From: Steroidobacteraceae bacterium
Lineage (GTDB): Bacteria > Pseudomonadota > Gammaproteobacteria > Steroidobacterales > Steroidobacteraceae
Assembly (NCBI GenBank): GCA_019634895.1
Contig: JAHCAM010000004.1
Coordinates: 1-64,000, forward strand
Direction: 5' to 3'
Length of the DNA stretch: 64,000 bases
Shown here: positions 51,740 to 63,432 of the stretch, one piece after another
Layout: each line of letters opens with the position of its first letter
Position numbering within the stretch: position 1 is the stretch's first letter
The notes under the pieces: model-generated
Database searches by the model: none
What the model was told of the DNA's origin: nothing
The model's input: only the letters and a program-made list of their open reading frames with translations
Program-made: the position numbers and the translations under genes

Positions 51740-52204
51740 CTAGCGCCGCCGCGCGGGCCAAAGCGACAGCACGAGCCCGATCGCCAGCAGGACCAGGAGC
51801 CCGATGTTCACATACCAGCCGGGCGGGAAGCCTTCGGTGCGCTCGACGGCATAGACCTGCACGATGAAACGCCGCACGAGTTGCTCGCCGAGAAGAACCA
51901 GGAACATCAGCGGCACCATCGCCCGGTAGCGGACCAGCGCGATGAGGGCGATCGCCGCGAGTGTCAGCTGCCCGAGCGCGACCAGCGCGAACAGCATCAG
52001 CACGGCGCGCGCCGCGGCAGGGCCGAAACTGTCCAGTGGCAGGCCATCGGCGCCGGCGGCGACCGACGCGGTGTTCAGAATCGAATTGACGCCCATCGCC
52101 AGTTTCAGCGCGACGAACAATCCCAGCAGCCAGAGTGCCGCGCGATGCCCGTCGAAGTCGTTGTCCACGCGCCCGGGAAAGAGCCGCATCAGCAGCGCCT
52201 TCAT
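51740..52204 (-). CDS. Four-helix membrane protein, unknown
   Basis: The 154-residue protein has four membrane helices ('ALWLLGLFVALKLAMGVNS', 'AVLMLFALVALGQLTLAAIA', 'MVPLMFLVLLGEQLVRRFI', 'NIGLLVLLAIGLVLSLW'). Its start overlaps the stop of the HTH gene by four bases (ATGA), so translation is coupled. It is probably part of a three-gene unit with the HTH regulator and DUF2975 protein. Confidence 0.65.
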   Translation of the reverse strand: MKALLMRLFPGRVDNDFDGHRAALWLLGLFVALKLAMGVNSILNTASVAAGADGLPLDSFGPAAARAVLMLFALVALGQLTLAAIALIALVRYRAMVPLMFLVLLGEQLVRRFIVQVYAVERTEGFPPGWYVNIGLLVLLAIGLVLSLWPARRR

Positions 52205-52458
52205 CGCGAGGCGCTCCGCCGCGGCGCGCCCCGCGGACGCTCCCGTCCCGCTTCCTCGGGCTCGAACCGGAGAATGTCGCCGGGCTGGCAGGCGAGCGCC
52301 TTGCAGATCGCATCGAGCGTCGAAAAGCGGATCGCGCGCGCCTTGCCGGTCTTGAGGATTGACAGGTTGGCCAGCGTGATCCCGATCCGGTCCGCGAGCT
52401 CGGTCAGCGTCATCCGCCGGTCGTGAAGCAGGTCGTCGAGCTTGATGGCGATCGCCAT
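52201..52458 (-). CDS. YozG-like helix-turn-helix regulator
   Basis: The 85-residue protein is a Cro/C1-type HTH: 'LDDLLHDRRMTLTELADRIG', 'LSILKTGKARAIRFSTLDAI', 'ALACQPGDILRFEPEE'. This short HTH is commonly paired with DUF2975 membrane proteins. It probably represses its own small operon. The preceding DUF2975 gene ends two bases before its start. Confidence 0.84.
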   Translation of the reverse strand: MAIAIKLDDLLHDRRMTLTELADRIGITLANLSILKTGKARAIRFSTLDAICKALACQPGDILRFEPEEAGRERPRGAPRRSASR

Positions 52459-52459
52459 G

Positions 52460-52987
52460 TCACACCGTCCTGTCGAGATCTTCGCGCATCAGCGAGCCCT
52501 CCGCGAACACGCGGGCCAGGACGAACGTGAGGAGCACGGCGAGCCAGCCGCTGATCGAAAAGCCGGCGTCGAAATGCAGCGGCTGTTCCGGAGTCGAAAT
52601 GGCACTGGCGACTGCGCCGACGACGATGCTGAGGACCTGCAGCGCCAGCAGCGCCCAGGCGATGGCGCGCAGGCGGATCGCATTCGCGGCGCGAAAGGGA
52701 TCGCCGGCGCGTACGGTCTCGATGATGGCGAGCAGCCGCCGCAGCACGACGTAGTGCACCGGAATCGCGAGCAGGCCGATCACGGCGATGGCGTGCAGGC
52801 CGACGACCAGCCGTTTGGCTTCGGGCGAAGGAGAAAGTCCGAACTCGGTCAGGATCCATCGCGTGGTGGGCATCGCGACCAGCAGGACGAGGATCGCGGC
52901 GCCCAGGAGCCAGTTGAGGACGATGAGAACCTGCAGCGCGCGGCGCGCGATCGGCAGCGCGGCGGTGTATGGACGGGGCATCGGCAT
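52460..52987 (-). CDS. DUF2975 membrane protein
   Basis: About 175 residues from the ATG at 52987, with GGAG four bases upstream. Four helices ('LIVLNWLLGAAILVLLVAM', 'GLHAIAVIGLLAIPVHYVV', 'WALLALQVLSIVVGAVASAI', 'SGWLAVLLTFVLARVFAEG') match DUF2975, which typically occurs with the YozG-like regulator that follows. The upstream region is AT-rich with a dyad. The function is unknown. Confidence 0.82.
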   Translation of the reverse strand: MPMPRPYTAALPIARRALQVLIVLNWLLGAAILVLLVAMPTTRWILTEFGLSPSPEAKRLVVGLHAIAVIGLLAIPVHYVVLRRLLAIIETVRAGDPFRAANAIRLRAIAWALLALQVLSIVVGAVASAISTPEQPLHFDAGFSISGWLAVLLTFVLARVFAEGSLMREDLDRTV

Positions 52988-53004
52988 TGCACTCCAGGGA
53001 GCGG

Positions 53005-53060
53005 GAATATTGATAAACAATAACTTATCTATCGATATTCAGGAAGGCCGATATTGTTGA
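53005..53060. promoter_or_regulatory. AT-rich promoter region with dyad upstream of the DUF2975 operon
   Basis: GAATATTGAT (53005-53014) and ATCGATATTC (53031-53040) are complementary at nine of ten positions, and CGATATT recurs at 53049-53055, 16 bases after its first copy. The segment is markedly AT-rich for this genome and lies just upstream of the DUF2975 start. It may be the binding region for the HTH product. Confidence 0.45.
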
Positions 53061-53121
53061 TCGATGCCGCCGCCCGCTGGTGTGTGGCGGCAGACTCAGA
53101 GACAGGGACGTCGCAGGGCGA

Positions 53122-53195
53122 TGGAGGCTAGGGTCGGAATCGAACCGGCGTACACGGCTTTGCAGGCCGCTGCATGACCACTCTGCCACCTAGCC
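53122..53195 (-). tRNA. tRNA-Cys(GCA)
   Basis: A 74-base tRNA with encoded CCA. Acceptor stem GGCTAGG pairs with CCTAGCC, the anticodon loop is CTGCAAA (anticodon GCA), and the T-loop TTCGATT is present. Confidence 0.95.
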
Positions 53196-53213
53196 TCGGG
53201 GGCATTAAACACG

Positions 53214-53240
53214 AAACCCCGGAACGGCGTCCCGGGGTTT
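53214..53240. terminator. Hairpin between tRNA-Gly and tRNA-Cys
   Basis: AAACCCCGG (53214-53222) pairs with CCGGGGTTT (53232-53240) over a nine-base loop. Short T stretches follow on the minus strand, so it could be a weak terminator or processing site between the tRNA genes. Confidence 0.5.
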
Positions 53241-53250
53241 CAGTGGAATC

Positions 53251-53326
53251 TGGAGCGGGAAACGAGGCTCGAACTCGCGACCTCAACCTTGGCAAGGTTG
53301 CGCTCTACCAACTGAGCTATTCCCGC
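53251..53326 (-). tRNA. tRNA-Gly(GCC)
   Basis: A 76-base tRNA with encoded CCA. Acceptor stem GCGGGAA pairs with TTCCCGC, the anticodon loop is TTGCCAA (anticodon GCC), and the T-loop is intact. It follows pgsA by 35 bases on the same strand, as in E. coli glyW. Confidence 0.95.
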
Positions 53327-53361
53327 ACGGGGCCGTCATTCTAGGACCGGGGTCCGGGGTG

Positions 53362-53934
53362 TCAAGTTTGACGGAATCCCCGCAATTCCGGCCCTGCGGC
53401 GATCAGGTACGTGACCATGGACCAGAGCGTCAGCGCGGCTGCCAGGATCGTCAGGGCGAGCCCCATCCAGTAGGTCGGCAGCCCGAGCAGGTCCTCCCGG
53501 AACAGCATCATCGAGAGTCCCACGATCTGCACGATCGTCTTGAACTTGGCCACGCCCGTGACCTGGAGCTTGGCCTGCGCGCCGATCTGCGCCATCCACT
53601 CGCGCAGCGCGGAGATCCCGATCTCGCGGCCGATGATCACGGCCGCAGTCAGCGTCACGAACCAGCGCGGGTCCTTGCTGACGATCAGCACCAGCGCCGT
53701 CGCCACGATCAGCTTGTCGGCGACGGGATCGAGAAAGGCGCCGAGCGGCGAGGTCTGGCCGAGCTTGCGGGCCAGATAGCCGTCGAACGCATCGGTGATG
53801 CCGACCAGCGCGAACAGGAGGCCGCAGGCCATGTTCGACCAGTGGAATGGCAGGTAGAACAGGCCGACGATGACCGGGATCAGCGCGATCCTGAGGCCGG
53901 TCAGCAGGTTCGGAATGGTGTACGGACTGGTCAA
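53362..53934 (-). CDS. pgsA: CDP-diacylglycerol--glycerol-3-phosphate 3-phosphatidyltransferase
   Basis: About 190 residues from a TTG at 53934. The CDP-alcohol phosphotransferase motif DG-x2-AR-x8-G-x3-D-x3-D is complete in 'DGYLARKLGQTSPLG' and 'AFLDPVADKL', and about four membrane helices are present. It makes phosphatidylglycerophosphate, the precursor of phosphatidylglycerol and cardiolipin. The TTG overlaps the uvrC stop (TTGA), the same kind of overlap seen between rquA and ccmA. Confidence 0.93.
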   Translation of the reverse strand: MTSPYTIPNLLTGLRIALIPVIVGLFYLPFHWSNMACGLLFALVGITDAFDGYLARKLGQTSPLGAFLDPVADKLIVATALVLIVSKDPRWFVTLTAAVIIGREIGISALREWMAQIGAQAKLQVTGVAKFKTIVQIVGLSMMLFREDLLGLPTYWMGLALTILAAALTLWSMVTYLIAAGPELRGFRQT

Positions 53935-55748
53935 CCGGCCCCCGGGTGCAGGTGCTCGTAGATCGACTGCGCGAGGGCCGGACCGATGCCGGGCGCGCGC
54001 GCCAGGTCCTCGACGCCGGCCCGCAGCACGCCCTGCAGGCCGCCGAACTGCCTGAGCAGCGCGCGGCGCCGCGCCGGCCCCAGGCCCGCGACCGCTTCCA
54101 GCATCGAGGTCTGGCGCGACCGCGCGCGGCTCCGGCGATGCCCGCTGATCGCGAAGCGGTGCGCCTCGTCGCGCACGCGCTGGATCAGGTGCAGCGCCTT
54201 CGAGTCGGGCGGCAGTATAGAGGGCGCTTCGCGGCCCGCCAAGAAAATGCGCTCCTGTCCGGCGCGGCGGTCGGCACCTTTCGCGACCGCGGCGACGGCG
54301 GGCAGCGCGATCTCCAGTTCGCGCAGCACGCCCACGGCCTCGGCGAGCTGGCCGGCGCCGCCGTCGATGAGCAGCAGGTCCGGCATCGGCGCCGCCTCCT
54401 CCTTGCGCCGGCGGAAGCGTCGCGCCAGCGCCTGGCGCATCGCGCCGTAATCGTCGCCCCGGTCGATTCCCGAGATGTTGTAGCGCCGGTACTCGGCCTT
54501 GAGCGGTCCCGCCGGGCCGAACACGACGCAGGAAGCGATGGTGGCCTCGCCCTGCGTGTGGCTCACGTCGAAACACTCGATGCGGGCGGGCGGCTGCGCG
54601 AGCCCCAGGAAGCCGCCGAGCTCCGCGAACTGGCCCGCCAGGCTCGCCTGGCTTGCGGTGCGCATGCGCAGGGCATTGCCGGCGTTCTGCTGCGCGAGCT
54701 GCACCCAGCGCTGCGGCAGGCCGCGGCTGGCGCGGGCGATCCTGACGCGCCGGCCGGCGCGCTCGCCGAGCGACGCCTCCAGCACCGCGGCGTCCTCGAT
54801 GGCATGCGACAGGAAAATGCGCGGCGGCGCCTCGCGCTCGAGGTAATGCTGCGCGATGAAGGCCGAGAGCACCTCCGGCGCATCCGCAATCGGCGCGCGC
54901 GGGTGGAAGCTGGAGCTGCCGAGCAGCTGCCCGCCGCGGATGAACATCAGCGCGACGCAGAACTCGCCGCCCTCCTCCGCGACCGCGATGACGTCGGCAT
55001 CCCCGCCCTTGGCGCGGCTCACGATCTGGCGGGCCTGGATGTCGGTGAGCGCGGCGAGCTGGTCGCGCAGCGCGGCCGCGCGCTCGTAGTCGAGCCGCGA
55101 GGCGGCCTCGTCCATTTCGCGGCCGAGCCGGCCGCTGACGTCCGCCGCGCGGCCTTCCAGCACCATGACGGCCGACTGCACGTCGCGGGCATAGGCAGCC
55201 TTCGTGATCAGCTCCGTGCAGGGCGCCGAGCAGCGTCCGATCTGGTATTCGAGGCAGGGCCGCGAGCGGTTGGCGAAATAGCTGTCCTTGCAGCTGCGCA
55301 GCCGGAACAGCTTGTGCAGCTGGTTGAGCGACTCGTGCACTGCGCTGGCGTTCGGGTACGGACCGAACAGGCGCCCGGCGACCCGCCGCGCGCCGCGATG
55401 AAAGGCGAGCCGCGGGAACTCGTGCGCCGACAGGTGCACGTAGGGGAAACTCTTGTCGTCGCGCAGGATGACGTTGAAGCGCGGCCGGTGGCGCTTGATC
55501 AGGTTGTGCTCGAGCAGCAGCGCCTCGGTGTCGGAGTTCGTCACCGTGACCTCGATGCCCACGATCTGCCGCACCAGCGCCTGCACCTTCGGCTGGATCT
55601 GGTCGGCGCGGAAGTAGCTGCCGACGCGGGCCCTCAGGCTCCCGGCCTTCCCCACGTAGAGGATCGTGCCGTCGGCGTCCAGCATCCGGTACACGCCCGG
55701 CCGCGCGGGCAGCGTGCGGACGAAGGCCCTGGCGTCGAATCCGCTCAT
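53931..55748 (-). CDS. uvrC: UvrABC system protein C
   Basis: The 605-residue protein has an N-terminal GIY-YIG nuclease ('PGVYRMLDADGTILYVGKAG'), a cysteine-rich region, a UVR motif ('SRLDYERAAALRDQLAAL', about residue 210), the RNase H-like endonuclease domain ('IECFDVSHTQGEATIASCVV') and a C-terminal helix-hairpin-helix tail ('GLGPARRRALLRQFGG'). It makes both incisions in nucleotide excision repair. Length is standard. Confidence 0.96.
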   Translation of the reverse strand: MSGFDARAFVRTLPARPGVYRMLDADGTILYVGKAGSLRARVGSYFRADQIQPKVQALVRQIVGIEVTVTNSDTEALLLEHNLIKRHRPRFNVILRDDKSFPYVHLSAHEFPRLAFHRGARRVAGRLFGPYPNASAVHESLNQLHKLFRLRSCKDSYFANRSRPCLEYQIGRCSAPCTELITKAAYARDVQSAVMVLEGRAADVSGRLGREMDEAASRLDYERAAALRDQLAALTDIQARQIVSRAKGGDADVIAVAEEGGEFCVALMFIRGGQLLGSSSFHPRAPIADAPEVLSAFIAQHYLEREAPPRIFLSHAIEDAAVLEASLGERAGRRVRIARASRGLPQRWVQLAQQNAGNALRMRTASQASLAGQFAELGGFLGLAQPPARIECFDVSHTQGEATIASCVVFGPAGPLKAEYRRYNISGIDRGDDYGAMRQALARRFRRRKEEAAPMPDLLLIDGGAGQLAEAVGVLRELEIALPAVAAVAKGADRRAGQERIFLAGREAPSILPPDSKALHLIQRVRDEAHRFAISGHRRSRARSRQTSMLEAVAGLGPARRRALLRQFGGLQGVLRAGVEDLARAPGIGPALAQSIYEHLHPGAG

Positions 55749-55769
55749 CGCGGCATGGTGTCGGGAAAC

Positions 55770-56414
55770 TCAGCCCCCGAGCAAGTGGCGGGCGCGGGCG
55801 AAGATGCGGTCGAACATCGCGGGCGTCAGCCGGCGGGTGTTCGTGTTGTAGCGGCTGCAATGGTAGGAATCGAGCAGCCGGCGCTCCCCGGGCAGCAGGT
55901 GCTCGGCGCCGTGCGCGAACCGCGCCGCCGGGGCCCGGACGCCGAGGGCGCGCAGTACCGCCGAGTGGGCGATGGTGCCCAGCGCGACCACGACCCCGCC
56001 CCGGCCGAGAGCGGCGATTTCCGCGGCCAGGAACGCGTTGCACCGCCTTGCCTCGGCCGGCTCGGGGCGATTTCCCGGCGGCAGGCACTTCACTGCGTTC
56101 GTGATCCGGCAGCCGCGCAGGCGCATCCGGTCGCCGGCGGAGACGGATTCCGCGCGGGTCGCGAAGCCGTGCTGGTGCAGCGTCCGGTACAACAGGATGC
56201 CGGCGTGGTCGCCGGTGAACGGCCGGCCCGTGCGGTTGGCGCCATGCAGGCCCGGCGCAAGGCCGACCACGAGAAGCCGGAAGCGGGCGCTGCCGAACGG
56301 CGGCACCGGTGCGCAGTGGTATTCCGGGTGGCGGGCCCGGACCTGGTCGAGATGACGGGCGAGGCGCGGGCAGCGCCGGCAGCGCGGGTCGAAAGCCTCG
56401 CCCGTCCCGTCCAT
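55770..56414 (-). CDS. Uracil-DNA glycosylase, family 5-like (UdgB)
   Basis: About 214 residues from the ATG at 56414. Motif A 'VGLAPGLHGANRTGRPFTGD' and motif B 'SYHCSRYNTNTRRLT' match family 5 UDGs, with four cysteines ('DPRCRRCPRLARH', 'NAVKCLPPGN', 'RRCNAFLAAE') that can hold an Fe-S cluster. It removes uracil and related lesions from DNA. The start overlaps the aceA stop (ATGA), so it is downstream of the glyoxylate genes and upstream of uvrC. Confidence 0.87.
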   Translation of the reverse strand: MDGTGEAFDPRCRRCPRLARHLDQVRARHPEYHCAPVPPFGSARFRLLVVGLAPGLHGANRTGRPFTGDHAGILLYRTLHQHGFATRAESVSAGDRMRLRGCRITNAVKCLPPGNRPEPAEARRCNAFLAAEIAALGRGGVVVALGTIAHSAVLRALGVRAPAARFAHGAEHLLPGERRLLDSYHCSRYNTNTRRLTPAMFDRIFARARHLLGG

Positions 56415-57699
56415 CAACGCGCCTTCTTGAACTGTGCCTCCTCGGTCGAGCCCTTCATCGCCGTGATCGACGAGGTGCCGTGGGTGATGGCCTGGGTGAC
56501 GGCGTCGAAATAGCCGGCGCCGACCTCGCGCTGGTGCTTGGTCGCGGTGTAGCCCCGGGCCTCGGCCGCGAACTCGGCCTGCTGCATGGCGACATAGGCG
56601 CTCATCTGCGATTCGCGGTAGCCGCGCGCCAGTTCGTACATCGTGAAGTTGATGGCATGGAAGCCGGCGAGCGTGATGAACTGGTACCTGTAGCCCATGG
56701 CGGCCAGCTCGCGCTGGAACTTCGCGATGGTGGCGTCGTCGAGCTTCTTCTTCCAGTTGAAGGATGGCGAGCAGTTGTAGGCCAGCAGCTTGGCGGGAAA
56801 CTGGCGGTGGACGCCTTCCGCGAATTCCTTCGCCTCGTGCAGGTCCGGGGTCGCGGTCTCGCACCAGACCAGGTCCGCGTACGGCGCGTAGGCGAGCCCG
56901 CGCGCGATCGCCTGGGCGATGCCGGCCCGCACCGGGAAGAAGCCCTCGCTGGTGCGCTCCGTCGAGGTGATGAACGGCCGGTCGCGTTCGTCCACGTCGG
57001 AAGTCAGCAGCGAAGCCGATTCGGCGTCGGTGCGCGCCACCAGCACCGTCGGCACGTTGCAGACGTCGGCCGCGAGCCGCGCCGCGGCGAGCTTGTTGAT
57101 GGCCTCCTGCGTCGGCACCAGCACCTTGCCGCCCATGTGCCCGCATTTCTTGGCGCTGGAGAGCTGGTCCTCGAAGTGCACGCCGGCAGCGCCGGCGTCG
57201 ATCATCGCCTTCATCAGCTCGAAGGCGTTGAGCACGCCGCCGAAGCCCGCCTCGGCGTCCGCCACGATCGGCTGCAGCCAGTCGATGGAGTCGTCACCCT
57301 CGGCATGGCAGATCTGGTCAGCGCGCGCAGCGTGTTGTTGATGCGCCGGACCACCGCCGGCACCGAGTCGGCGGGGTACAGCGACTGGTCCGGGTACATC
57401 TCGCCGGCCAGGTTGGCGTCGCCCGCCACCTGCCATCCGGAAAGATAGATGGACTTGAGGCCGGCGCGGACCTGCTGCATGGCCTGGTTGCCGGTGAGCG
57501 CGCCGAGGGAATTCACGAACGGCAGCTCGTGCAGGTAGCGCCAGAGCTTCTCCGCGCCCAGGCGCGCGAGCGAGTGCTCGACCTCGACCGTGCCGCGCAG
57601 CCGCACGACCTCGGCGGGCGCGTAGGCGCGCACGACGCCCCTCCAGCGCGGGTTGGTGTTCCAGTCCGATTGGATTTCGGCAGCGGTCGGCAGGGTCAT
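56414..57699 (-). pseudogene. aceA: Isocitrate lyase, interrupted by a single-base frameshift
   Basis: The first 130 or so residues begin '[19 protein letters not shown]' and run to 'VRRINNTLR'. The frame then shifts, and homology continues as '[19 protein letters not shown]' through the catalytic signature '[16 protein letters not shown]' to the stop at 56414. Together they give a full isocitrate lyase of about 428 residues. The shift lies in an alternating CG run near 57320-57330 and corresponds to a missing base. The enzyme cleaves isocitrate to glyoxylate and succinate. An intact partner, aceB, lies 14 bases upstream, which argues for a sequencing error rather than loss. Confidence 0.9.
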
Positions 57700-57712
57700 G
57701 GATTCTCCGTGG

Positions 57713-60627
<2,915 letters not shown>

Positions 60628-60739
60628 GGTTGCAGCCATCGTACACGCATTCACTGCACTGCAAAATCGGCTCCTGGCAGGGGTGGTTTATGTGCAGCGG
60701 AATAGGCAGAATGCGCCACCCCTGCTGTCGGGAATTCCT

Positions 60740-61912
60740 ATGCATCGCGTACTCGTCCTGGGCGCCGGCAAGATCGGTGCCCTGATCGCGGGATTGCTGG
60801 CGGACGCCGGCGACTACCAGGTCCAGCTCGCCGACGTCAGCGTGGATGCGGCGCGGGGCGTGGCCCGGGCCCATGGGCGACGCGGCCTGGCCGCGCATGG
60901 CCTGGATGCCTCCGATCCGGTGGCACTGGACCGCCATCTGAGTGATCACCGTCCCGGCGTCGTGATCTCCTCCCTGCCCTTCTACTGCAACCCGGGGGTC
61001 GCCAGGGCGGCGCGCCGGCACGGACTGCACTATTTCGATTTGACGGAAGATGTGGAGGTCACGCGGTCGGTCCGTGCGACCGCCGAGGGCGCGGACACGG
61101 CTTTCGTGCCGCAGTGCGGGCTGGCGCCGGGATTCGTGTCGATCGCGGCGAACGAGTTGATCAGCCACTTCGACGAGCTCAGGAGCGTGAAGCTGCGGGT
61201 CGGCGCGCTGCCGCAGCACCCGAACAACGTGCTCAAGTATTCGCTGACCTGGTCCACCGAGGGGCTGATCAACGAATACGGCAATCCGTGCCTCGCGATA
61301 TCGGAAGGGCGCCTCGTCGAGGCCGCGCCGCTCGAGGGACTCGAGGAGATCGAGATCGACGGCACGCCGTACGAGGCCTTCAACACCTCCGGCGGGCTGG
61401 GCTCGCTCGGCGAAACCTACGGTTCGCGCTGCGAGACCATGAACTACAAGACCATGCGCTACCCCGGTCATTGCGAACAGGTCCGGCTGCTGATGAACGA
61501 CCTGAAGCTGAACCAGGACCGCGCCACGCTGAAGCGCATTCTCGAGAACGCCGTGCCGCAGACGCTGCAGGACGTCGTGATCGTCTACGTCGCCGTGTGC
61601 GGCCGGCAGGGCGGCGAACTGCGCGAGGAGAATTACGTCAACAAGGTGTATCCGCAGGAGATCGCGGGCCGGCTCTGGTCGGCGATCCAGGTGACGACGG
61701 CGGCCGGGGTCACGGCGGTCGTGGACCTCGTGCTGAAGCGGCCGGGAGACTACCGCGGCTTCGTGCGCCAGGAGCAGTTCCGGCTGCCGGAGATCCTGGC
61801 CAACCGATTCGGCGCCTGGTACGCGAACGGCGCCGACAAGACGGTCTCCGCGCGCATGGTGGTGGACGGCACGGCGGGGCGGCAGAGAAGCCTCGCGGGA
61901 GCGGGACGATGA
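60740..61912 (+). CDS. Saccharopine/lysine dehydrogenase-like protein
   Basis: The 390-residue protein has an N-terminal Rossmann fold ('[20 protein letters not shown]') and the saccharopine dehydrogenase-type C-terminal domain ('[20 protein letters not shown]', '[17 protein letters not shown]'). Its linkage to an aminoadipate-semialdehyde dehydrogenase gene suggests lysine 6-dehydrogenase or saccharopine-type oxidation of lysine. The stop overlaps the ATG of that gene by four bases. It diverges from the DAHP synthase gene across about 112 bases. Confidence 0.85.
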   Translation: MHRVLVLGAGKIGALIAGLLADAGDYQVQLADVSVDAARGVARAHGRRGLAAHGLDASDPVALDRHLSDHRPGVVISSLPFYCNPGVARAARRHGLHYFDLTEDVEVTRSVRATAEGADTAFVPQCGLAPGFVSIAANELISHFDELRSVKLRVGALPQHPNNVLKYSLTWSTEGLINEYGNPCLAISEGRLVEAAPLEGLEEIEIDGTPYEAFNTSGGLGSLGETYGSRCETMNYKTMRYPGHCEQVRLLMNDLKLNQDRATLKRILENAVPQTLQDVVIVYVAVCGRQGGELREENYVNKVYPQEIAGRLWSAIQVTTAAGVTAVVDLVLKRPGDYRGFVRQEQFRLPEILANRFGAWYANGADKTVSARMVVDGTAGRQRSLAGAGR

Positions 61913-63432
61913 AGGCTTCGGAGATCCTCTCGGGCCTGGGTCTGGCGGAGGTCAACGACGGCGCCTGGTCCGGCAGCTGGCACGCCGATGACCGGGCGCC
62001 GCTGATCGATTCCGTGAATCCGGCGACCGGCGAGGTCATCGCCAGGGTGCGCGCGGCCGGCGAGCGCGACTACGAGCGCGTGCTTGCGAGCGCCAGCGAG
62101 GCGTTCGGCTCATGGCGCACCGTGCCCGCGCCGGTGCGGGGCGAGGCGGTGCGCCGGATGGGCGACGCGCTGCGCGCGAAGAAGGACCTGCTCGGCAGCC
62201 TCGTCAGCCTCGAGATGGGAAAGATCAAGGCCGAGGGCGACGGCGAGGTGCAGGAGATGATCGACATCGCCGACTTCTCCGTCGGCCAGTCGCGCATGCT
62301 GTACGGCCTCGCCATGCACTCCGAGCGGCCGCAGCACCGCATGTACGAGCAGTGGCACCCGCTCGGCGTGGTCGGAATCATCTCGGCCTTCAACTTCCCG
62401 GTCGCGGTCTGGTCCTGGAACGCCTTCCTCGCCGCCGTCTGCGGCGACGTCTGCGTCTGGAAGCCCTCGCACCACACGCCGCTGTGCGCAGTCGCAGTGC
62501 AGCGCATCTGCAACGGCGTCATGGAACGCCTGGGGCTGCCGCCGATCTTCCAGTTGCTGATCCCCGCCGACAATTCGCTCGCAACACGGCTGGTCGAAGA
62601 CCGGCGCGTGGCGCTCGTCAGCTTCACCGGCTCGACGCCGGTCGGCCGCCAGGTCGGCCAGAAGGTCGCGGCGCGCCTGGGCCGCAGCCTGCTCGAGCTC
62701 GGCGGCAACAACGCGATCATCGTGGACGAGTTCGCCAGCCTCGAACTCGCGGTGCCCGCGATCGTATTCGGCTCGGTCGGCACCGCCGGCCAGCGCTGCA
62801 CCACGACCCGGCGGCTGCTCGTGCACCAGTCGCGCGTGACCGAGCTCGAGCGCCGCCTGGTCGCGGCCTACCGGCAGGTCCGCATCGGCAATCCGCTGGA
62901 TTCCGGCGTGCTGATGGGCCCGCTGGTGGATGCATCCGCCGTGCGCCGCTACGAGTCCGCCATCGCCGAGGCCCGCGCCCAGGGCGGCGAGGTGCTCTGT
63001 GGCGGGCGCGTGCTGCCCGGCCCCGGCAATTTCGTCGAGCCGACCATCGTCCGTGCGCGCAACGACATGCCGGTGGTGAGGCACGAGACCTTCGCGCCCA
63101 TCCTGTACCTGATCCCGTACGCGACCCTCGACGAGGCGATCGCGCTGCACAACGACACGGACTACGGCCTGTCGTCGGCGATCTTCACCGACCGGCTGCA
63201 GCACGCGGAGCGGTTCCTGTCGGCCGCCGGCAGCGACTGCGGCATCGCCAACGTCAACATCGGCACCTCCGGCGCCGAGATCGGCGGCGCCTTCGGCGGC
63301 GAGAAGGACACCGGCGGCGGCCGCGAGTCCGGTTCCGACTCCTGGAAGGCCTACATGCGCCGGCAGACCAACACGATCAACTGGTCGAGCGAGCTGCCGC
63401 TGGCGCAGGGGATCAGGTTCGACCTGGGCTGA
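61909..63432 (+). CDS. ALDH7-type aldehyde dehydrogenase (aminoadipate-semialdehyde dehydrogenase-like)
   Basis: The 507-residue protein has the complete aldehyde dehydrogenase core: '[20 protein letters not shown]' (NAD site), '[14 protein letters not shown]', '[11 protein letters not shown]' with the Glu base, and '[13 protein letters not shown]' with the catalytic Cys. '[19 protein letters not shown]' is typical of the ALDH7/antiquitin group. It should oxidise aminoadipate semialdehyde (or its cyclic piperideine form) to aminoadipate in lysine breakdown. Coupled to the dehydrogenase before it. Confidence 0.9.
   Translation: MKASEILSGLGLAEVNDGAWSGSWHADDRAPLIDSVNPATGEVIARVRAAGERDYERVLASASEAFGSWRTVPAPVRGEAVRRMGDALRAKKDLLGSLVSLEMGKIKAEGDGEVQEMIDIADFSVGQSRMLYGLAMHSERPQHRMYEQWHPLGVVGIISAFNFPVAVWSWNAFLAAVCGDVCVWKPSHHTPLCAVAVQRICNGVMERLGLPPIFQLLIPADNSLATRLVEDRRVALVSFTGSTPVGRQVGQKVAARLGRSLLELGGNNAIIVDEFASLELAVPAIVFGSVGTAGQRCTTTRRLLVHQSRVTELERRLVAAYRQVRIGNPLDSGVLMGPLVDASAVRRYESAIAEARAQGGEVLCGGRVLPGPGNFVEPTIVRARNDMPVVRHETFAPILYLIPYATLDEAIALHNDTDYGLSSAIFTDRLQHAERFLSAAGSDCGIANVNIGTSGAEIGGAFGGEKDTGGGRESGSDSWKAYMRRQTNTINWSSELPLAQGIRFDLG

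Noticed and set aside
53122..53195. Phage attachment site at tRNA-Cys
   Set aside because: No integrase gene and no copy of the tRNA end were seen near the block between tRNA-Cys and tRNA-Leu.
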